Shown here: positions 51,307-55,994 of the stretch, one piece after another
How the letters are laid out: each line of letters starts with the position of its first letter
Numbering within the stretch: position 1 is the stretch's first letter
Assembly: GCF_000445125.1 (NCBI RefSeq)
Contig: NZ_ATHL01000149.1
Coordinates: forward strand, 1 to 55,994
Reading direction: 5' to 3'
DNA length: 55,994 bases
Source: Novosphingobium lindaniclasticum LE124
Lineage (GTDB): Bacteria; Pseudomonadota; Alphaproteobacteria; Sphingomonadales; Sphingomonadaceae
Notes under the pieces: model-generated
The model's database searches: none
Seen by the model: only the letters and a program-made list of their open reading frames with translations
What the model was told of the DNA's origin: nothing
Translations under genes and position numbers: made by a program

Positions 51307-52081
51307 CGTCGGGGGCGAGCCCGTCGAAGTCAACCGCGCCGGCCTGCTTGGCGGCCTCCCGCACGGTTTCCTGGGCCGTCGCGGCGGGATAAGCGTGGGC
51401 GAGGTGGCTGGCCTCAACGTCGGTCTCGGATCCGGCGACGAACCGGCGGCGGTGACGGAGAACCGCCGCCGCGCCGCCGAGGCGGTGCTGCCGGGAGCGC
51501 CTCTCGCATCCGTCTACCAGGTCCATTCGCCAGACTGCGTGATCCTGGGCGCGGACATGTGGAGCGACGCCGAGCGTCCCCATGCCGATGCTCTCGTCAC
51601 GGATCGACCGGGTGTGTTGATCGGTGTCGTCACGGCAGACTGCGCCCCGGTGCTCCTGGCCGACCGGGAAGCGGGCGTGATCGGTGCGGCTCATGCCGGG
51701 TGGAAAGGCGCCATCGGCGGGGTGACGGACAGCACCATCGCCCGGATGATATCGCTCGGCGCGGCGCGCGCGCGGATCGTCGCTGCCGTTGGTCCCTGCA
51801 TCTCCCAGGAGTCCTACGAGGTCGATGAAGCCTTCCGCGATCGGTTCCTGGCACATGGGGCGGACGATGCGCGCTTCTTCGCGCAAGGCCGCGAGGGACG
51901 CTGGCAGTTCGACCTGGAGCACTATGTCGCCTCCCGGCTGGAAGCTGCCGGAATAGCGGGCGTGGAGCGCCTCGCCCTCGATACTTACTCCGCGCCGGAG
52001 CGTTTCTACTCCTATCGCCGCTCCACCCACCGGGCGGAGGCGAGCTATGGACGCCAGATTTCCATCATTGGACGGGGCTGA
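51299..52081 (+). CDS. pgeF: Purine nucleoside phosphorylase/peptidoglycan editing factor (YfiH/PgeF, DUF152)
   Basis: 260 residues. Zinc-site and substrate-loop motifs are VYQVHSPDCV, VTADCAPVLLAD (Cys) and GAAHAGWKGAIGG (His), then AVGPCISQESYEV. The family was long called laccase-like; members act on purine nucleosides and help keep the peptidoglycan stem peptide correct. The start is taken as TTG at 51299, which lies inside the end of pepN; no good ATG is available nearby. Start confidence is moderate. Confidence 0.88.
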   Translation: MADVGGEPVEVNRAGLLGGLPHGFLGRRGGISVGEVAGLNVGLGSGDEPAAVTENRRRAAEAVLPGAPLASVYQVHSPDCVILGADMWSDAERPHADALVTDRPGVLIGVVTADCAPVLLADREAGVIGAAHAGWKGAIGGVTDSTIARMISLGAARARIVAAVGPCISQESYEVDEAFRDRFLAHGADDARFFAQGREGRWQFDLEHYVASRLEAAGIAGVERLALDTYSAPERFYSYRRSTHRAEASYGRQISIIGRG

Positions 52082-52353
52082 AACAGGTCCGCCGGGCGCC
52101 GCCGCCGGATGGTTATGCCTTGAATTCGTTGACGACGAACCTGCCGGGCCGATCCAAAAAGGCGGTTGGCAGGGTTGATTTCCCTGTATATCAGAACCGC
52201 AAAGTCGGTATTCGTTTCGGGTCGCTCCCGAGGCAGTTAACCGTCAACGGGGGGCCGTTACGGGGATACCAGACAAAAATAGAATTGGTCAGGAATCTGG
52301 GCTTGCTTCCGGAATCCCGGGAGTAGGTTGTCAATAACAAGGCAAGGGCAATC

Positions 52354-52887
52354 ATGGCAGAAGCAGATGGCGTGCGGCGGCGCGATTTCATCAATATCGC
52401 CGCGGTAAGCGCGGCGGGTGTCGCCGGCGTGGGAATCGTCGTCCCTCTGGTCAGCCAGATGTCCGCTTCTGCGGACGTTCTTGCGGCGTCTTCGACCGAG
52501 ATCGACATTTCCTCGATCCAGCCCGGTCAGGCCATCAAGGCGATCTTCCGCAAGCAGCCGGTCTTCGTGCGCAACCTGACGCCACATGAGATCTCGGAAG
52601 CCAACAAGGTCGATGTTTCCTCGCTCCGCGATCCGCAGACGCTTGAGGAACGCACCAAGGAAGGCAAGGAAAACTGGCTGATCACCATGGGCGTCTGCAC
52701 CCACCTGGGCTGCGTGCCGCTCGGTGCCGGCGAGGGCGAGGCGAAAGGCGAGTTCGGCGGCTACTTCTGCCCCTGCCACGGTTCTTCCTACGACACGGCC
52801 GCCCGTATCCGTAAGGGCCCCGCGCCCAAGAATCTCGAGGTTCCGGAATACGCCTTCACCACCGACACGGTCGTAAAGATCGGTTGA
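52354..52887 (+). CDS. petA: Ubiquinol-cytochrome c reductase iron-sulfur subunit (Rieske)
   Basis: 177 residues. A twin-arginine-like N-terminus (RRRDFINIAAVSAAGVAGVG) forms the membrane anchor and targeting signal. The [2Fe-2S] cluster boxes are CTHLGC and CPCHGS, with GSYFDLS-type region as GSSYDTA. It is the first gene of petABC; AAGGG lies before the ATG. A 270-base region upstream holds the promoter. It takes electrons from ubiquinol and passes them to cytochrome c1. Confidence 0.97.
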   Translation: MAEADGVRRRDFINIAAVSAAGVAGVGIVVPLVSQMSASADVLAASSTEIDISSIQPGQAIKAIFRKQPVFVRNLTPHEISEANKVDVSSLRDPQTLEERTKEGKENWLITMGVCTHLGCVPLGAGEGEAKGEFGGYFCPCHGSSYDTAARIRKGPAPKNLEVPEYAFTTDTVVKIG

Positions 52888-52910
52888 GGCCAAGAGAGAG
52901 GATCAAGAAC

Positions 52911-54224
52911 ATGAGCTTTCCCTGGGCCAAGGAATATACCCCAAGCCATCCCTTCATGCAGTGGATGGACCAGAGGCTGCCCCTGCCGCGCCTCGTCTAC
53001 AACGCTGTCGGCGGCGGTTATCCGGTTCCGCGCAACCTCAACTATTTCTGGAACTTCGGTTTCCTCGCCGCGCTCTGCCTCGGCCTGCAGATCGTCACCG
53101 GCATCGTCATGGCCATGCACTACGCGGCCAATACGCAAGTGGCGTTCGACACCATCGAGCAGACCGTCCGCGACGTGAACTGGGGCTGGATGATGCGCTA
53201 TGCGCACGCCAACGGCGCTTCGGCGTTCTTCGTCGTGATCTACATCCACATCTTCCGCGGCTTCTTCTACGGATCGTACAAGGCCCCGCGCGAAATGGTG
53301 TGGCTGCTGGGCGTGGTGATCTTCCTGCTGATGATGGCCACGGCCTTCATGGGCTACGTGCTGCCCTGGGGCCAGATGAGCTTCTGGGGGGCCAAGGTCA
53401 TCACCGGCCTGTTCGGCGCGATCCCCTTCGTGGGCGAGCCGCTCCAGCAGTGGCTGCTCGGCGGTTTCGCGCCGGACAACGCCGCGCTCAACCGCTTCTT
53501 CTCCCTGCACTATCTCCTGCCCTTCGTCATCGTGGGTGTAGTGATCCTGCACATCTGGGCGTTGCACATTCCGGGGTCGTCGAATCCCACCGGCGTGGAA
53601 GTGAAGAGCGAGAGCGACACGGTGCCGTTCTACCCCTACTACGTCGCCAAGGACGGCTGGGCGATCGGCGTCTTCGCGATCCTGTTCTGTGCGGCGCTGT
53701 TCTTCTTCCCGAACGCGCTGGGCCACCCGGACAACTACATTCCGGCCAACCCGATGAGCACGCCCGCGCACATCGTTCCCGAATGGTACTTCTGGCCGTT
53801 CTATGCGATCCTGCGCGCCTTCACCCAGGACTTCTTCTTCATTCCGGCCAAGCTCATGGGCGTGCTGGCGATGTTCGGAGCGATCCTCGTGTGGTTCTTC
53901 CTGCCCTGGCTGGACCGTTCGCCGGTCCGCTCGGGCTCGTTCCGTCCGCTCTACCGGAAGTTCTTCTTCTTCGGCCTGATCCCGGCCATGGCGGTGCTGT
54001 TCTACTGCGGCGGCGCCCCGGCCGAAGAACCTTACGTGATGCTCAGCCAGATCGCGGCGCTCTACTACTTCGCGCACTTCCTGATCGTCATTCCGATCGT
54101 CTCGGCCATCGAGAAACCGGACCCGCTGCCGTTCTCCATCACGGAATCGGTGCTCGGGCACGACGAAGGCGCGAAACTGCGCCCGGCGCATGGCGCCACC
54201 GAAGCCGTCCACGGCGACGTGTGA
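52911..54224 (+). CDS. petB: Cytochrome b of the bc1 complex
   Basis: 437 residues, eight helices expected. N-terminal PRNLNYFWNFGFLAALCLGLQIVTG, heme-ligand histidines in MAMHYAAN and HANGASAFFVVIYIHIFRGFFYGSY, PEWYFWPFYAILRA as the quinol-site PEWY motif, and FFFIPAKLMG at the C-terminal side. The GAGAGG site precedes the ATG. Central membrane subunit carrying two b hemes. Confidence 0.98.
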   Translation: MSFPWAKEYTPSHPFMQWMDQRLPLPRLVYNAVGGGYPVPRNLNYFWNFGFLAALCLGLQIVTGIVMAMHYAANTQVAFDTIEQTVRDVNWGWMMRYAHANGASAFFVVIYIHIFRGFFYGSYKAPREMVWLLGVVIFLLMMATAFMGYVLPWGQMSFWGAKVITGLFGAIPFVGEPLQQWLLGGFAPDNAALNRFFSLHYLLPFVIVGVVILHIWALHIPGSSNPTGVEVKSESDTVPFYPYYVAKDGWAIGVFAILFCAALFFFPNALGHPDNYIPANPMSTPAHIVPEWYFWPFYAILRAFTQDFFFIPAKLMGVLAMFGAILVWFFLPWLDRSPVRSGSFRPLYRKFFFFGLIPAMAVLFYCGGAPAEEPYVMLSQIAALYYFAHFLIVIPIVSAIEKPDPLPFSITESVLGHDEGAKLRPAHGATEAVHGDV

Positions 54225-54252
54225 CCAACAGCTAGAGCGAAAGACGAAAGAC

Positions 54253-55065
54253 ATGGCACGCATTCTCTCGATCCTCGTCGGGCTGTTCTTCACGGTGGCC
54301 CTGGCTTGGTCCTTCGGCAAAGGGGCCTACCAGGAGATCACGGAGCCGGCAGCGGCAACCGCCGAACATGAATTCCACCTCCACCCCAAGGAAGTGCGCT
54401 TCGCCAGCGATGGCGCCTTCGGCAAGTTCGACCGGCAGCAGCTCCAGCGCGGCTTCCAGGTCTACAAGGAAGTCTGCGCCGTATGCCACGCGCTGCGCCA
54501 TGTCGCTTTCCGCGACCTTGCGGCGCTCGGCTATAACGATGCCGAAGTGAAGGCGATCGCCAAGGGCTTCCAGGTGCCGGTCTACAACAACGGCACGGGC
54601 GAAGTGGAAACCCGCGAAGGCGTGGCGACCGACTACTTCCCGCCGGTGCTCTATGCCGGCCAGGGAACCCCGCCTGACCTCTCGCTGATGGCGAAGGCGC
54701 GTCACGACGGTCCGGCCTACGTCTATTCGCTGCTGACCGGCTATCAGGACCAGCCTGCCGAGCTTCTGAAGAAGTTCCCGGATTCAAAGACGCCGGATGG
54801 TCTGCACTACAACCCCTACTTCGCCAATCTCAACCTCGCGATGCCGCCGCCGCTCACCGGCGAGGGCCAGGTGACTTATTCCGACGGCACGAAGGCGACG
54901 GTCGACCAGATGGCCAAGGACGTCTCGGCCTTCCTGATCTGGACCGCGGAACCCAAGCTGGAGAAGCGCAAGCAGACCGGCTGGCCGGTCTTGGGCTTCC
55001 TCCTGTTCGCCACGATTTTGGGCTACATGTCCTACCGCAATATCTGGGCCGGCAAGAAGCACTGA
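54253..55065 (+). CDS. petC: Cytochrome c1 of the bc1 complex
   Basis: 270 residues. A signal-like hydrophobic N-terminus (RILSILVGLFFTVALAWSF), the heme-c site CAVCH in VYKEVCAVCHALRHVAFRDL, PPDLSLMAKARHDGPAYV and a C-terminal membrane anchor (PVLGFLLFATILGYMSYR). The methionine ligand is probably in NLNLAMPPPL. The last gene of petABC, followed by a terminator. Confidence 0.97.
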   Translation: MARILSILVGLFFTVALAWSFGKGAYQEITEPAAATAEHEFHLHPKEVRFASDGAFGKFDRQQLQRGFQVYKEVCAVCHALRHVAFRDLAALGYNDAEVKAIAKGFQVPVYNNGTGEVETREGVATDYFPPVLYAGQGTPPDLSLMAKARHDGPAYVYSLLTGYQDQPAELLKKFPDSKTPDGLHYNPYFANLNLAMPPPLTGEGQVTYSDGTKATVDQMAKDVSAFLIWTAEPKLEKRKQTGWPVLGFLLFATILGYMSYRNIWAGKKH

Positions 55066-55087
55066 GGCTTCCGCCTGTGACCTGAAC

Positions 55088-55130
55088 GAAAGGCCTCCCT
55101 CATCTTACGATGGCGGGGGCCTTTCGTTTG
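55088..55130 (+). terminator. Terminator after petABC
   Basis: GAAAGGCCTCC and GGGGGCCTTTC form an imperfect stem around a 21-base loop, followed by GTTTG. It ends the petABC transcript about 30 bases before the apt gene, which therefore needs its own promoter or readthrough. Confidence 0.65.
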
Positions 55131-55157
55131 TCCGCTCGACCCCGTAAGCACGGCGGC

Positions 55158-55694
55158 ATGACCCTCGACGAGATCAAGGCGCTGGTGCGCACCGTGCCGG
55201 ACTTCCCCAAGCCCGGCATCCTCTTTCGCGACGTGACCACCCTGGTTGGCCACGGCCCTGGCTTTTCGGCTGCTGTCGACCTGATGGCGGAAAGGGTGAA
55301 AGCCTCGGGTGCCGATGTGATCGCCGGCGTCGAGGCGCGCGGCTTCATCTTCGGCGCCGCGATCGCGGCGCGGCTGGACCTTGGCTTCGTCTCCATCCGC
55401 AAGCCCGGCAAACTCCCGGTTCCGGTCATCGCCATCGACTATGCACTCGAGTACGGTACCGATACGCTGGAAGTTGATCCCGAAGCCGTGGGAGAGGGAC
55501 ACAAGGTCATCCTGGTCGACGACCTCCTGGCAACCGGCGGCACTGCACTGGCCGCGATCGAACTGCTGCGACGCGCCGGAGCGACCGTCGAGCACACTCT
55601 CTTCGCCATCGACCTGCCCGATCTCGGTGGCGGCGACCGGCTGCGCTCCGCCGGCATCACGGTGCACGCGCTGCTGGACTATCCCGGTCATTGA
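55158..55694 (+). CDS. apt: Adenine phosphoribosyltransferase
   Basis: 178 residues, standard length. PDFPKPGILFRDVTTL at the N-terminus, GVEARGFIFGAAIAARL, and the PRPP loop VILVDDLLATGGTALAAIELLRRAG. It salvages adenine to AMP. ATG at 55158 is preferred to the longer frame that runs into the terminator. Confidence 0.97.
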   Translation: MTLDEIKALVRTVPDFPKPGILFRDVTTLVGHGPGFSAAVDLMAERVKASGADVIAGVEARGFIFGAAIAARLDLGFVSIRKPGKLPVPVIAIDYALEYGTDTLEVDPEAVGEGHKVILVDDLLATGGTALAAIELLRRAGATVEHTLFAIDLPDLGGGDRLRSAGITVHALLDYPGH

Positions 55695-55816
55695 TAGCCC
55701 GGACGCTGATCAATGCAGATAAGATGCAAGGAAGGCGTTGACGACACCTGCCTTATCGTGGCAAGCGGCAGCCACGACGCAGGTCACCGTCCCGATCGGG
55801 ACAGGCCCATCAATGG

Positions 55817-55890
<74 letters not shown>

Positions 55891-55994
55891 GTGCGCGTCT
55901 CAGGCGTACCCAGGAACACCCGTAAATGGCTGTTTTCTGCGGTTTTCCAGTGATACACTGTCCGGGCAGTTCCGGATATGTTCCATGCCGTCTC
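55891..55994. other. Right edge of window, no gene recognised
   Basis: The 104 bases after tRNA-Gly carry no recognised gene. This is the classic place for integration of a mobile element, but no integrase is visible before the window ends. Confidence 0.3.

Noticed and set aside
48316..51417. Very long open frame on the minus strand opposite pepN (over 1000 codons)
   Set aside because: It is antisense to a clear aminopeptidase gene. Long stop-free antisense frames are common in GC-rich DNA with strong third-position bias, and no domain is recognisable in the translation.
52160..52200. Sigma70-like promoter before petABC (TTGGCA ... TATATC)
   Set aside because: The spacer is only 15 bases, shorter than the usual 16-18, so I do not list it as a feature.

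Overview
The window looks like chromosome from a GC-rich alphaproteobacterium, most probably a sphingomonad of the Novosphingobium/Sphingobium type. This rests on gene content (petABC for cytochrome bc1, dxs, IHF beta, a His-rich Zur, heparinase-rpe-purH neighbours), on dense ATGA/GTGA start-stop overlaps, and on GC-rich palindromic intergenic repeats familiar from alphaproteobacterial genomes. No genus marker such as 16S rRNA is present, so the placement is inference. The region is mostly housekeeping, with one insertion sequence cut by the left edge.

Layout. 1-1386: right-hand part of an IS21-family element (istA tail, istB, right end). 1800-7774: M23 peptidase, then a tightly overlapping minus-strand set glnE-bcp-DUF455 with agmatine deiminase divergent from it. 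8300-10013: small membrane protein, bestrophin-like channel and two small unknowns. 10155-13538: thrS-GNAT-methyltransferase operon, preceded by what reads as a threonine-codon leader peptide and an attenuator hairpin. 13588-14455: a compact membrane protein/XRE regulator/mini-protein operon with two matching operators. 14570-23355: glycosyltransferase, alpha/beta hydrolase, TPR protein, luciferase-like oxidoreductase, ferredoxin-reductase-like flavoprotein, queG and an ABC exporter. 23361-28574: tRNA-Leu, ihfB, peptide (POT) transporter and two amidohydrolases, the second without metal ligands. 28651-36315: dxs, zur, small membrane proteins, purH, heparinase-like protein, rpe.

36549-44082 is the most interesting block: a DUF2141 protein, then a lipid-kinase, a protein resembling Tam41-type CDP-diacylglycerol synthase, a MobA-like nucleotidyltransferase, a CDP-alcohol phosphotransferase with an extra degenerate N-terminal domain, a HIT hydrolase, a phosphocholine-type cytidylyltransferase and a polysaccharide/lipid flippase. 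Read together these could make, activate and move an unidentified phospholipid or phospho-polyol headgroup. 44148-52081: M20 peptidase, GNAT, threonine aldolase, EamA exporter, SDR protein, pepN and pgeF. 52354-55890: petABC, apt and tRNA-Gly.

No CRISPR array, toxin-antitoxin pair, prophage or known defence system was seen. All family assignments come from reading motifs by eye; no database search was run.
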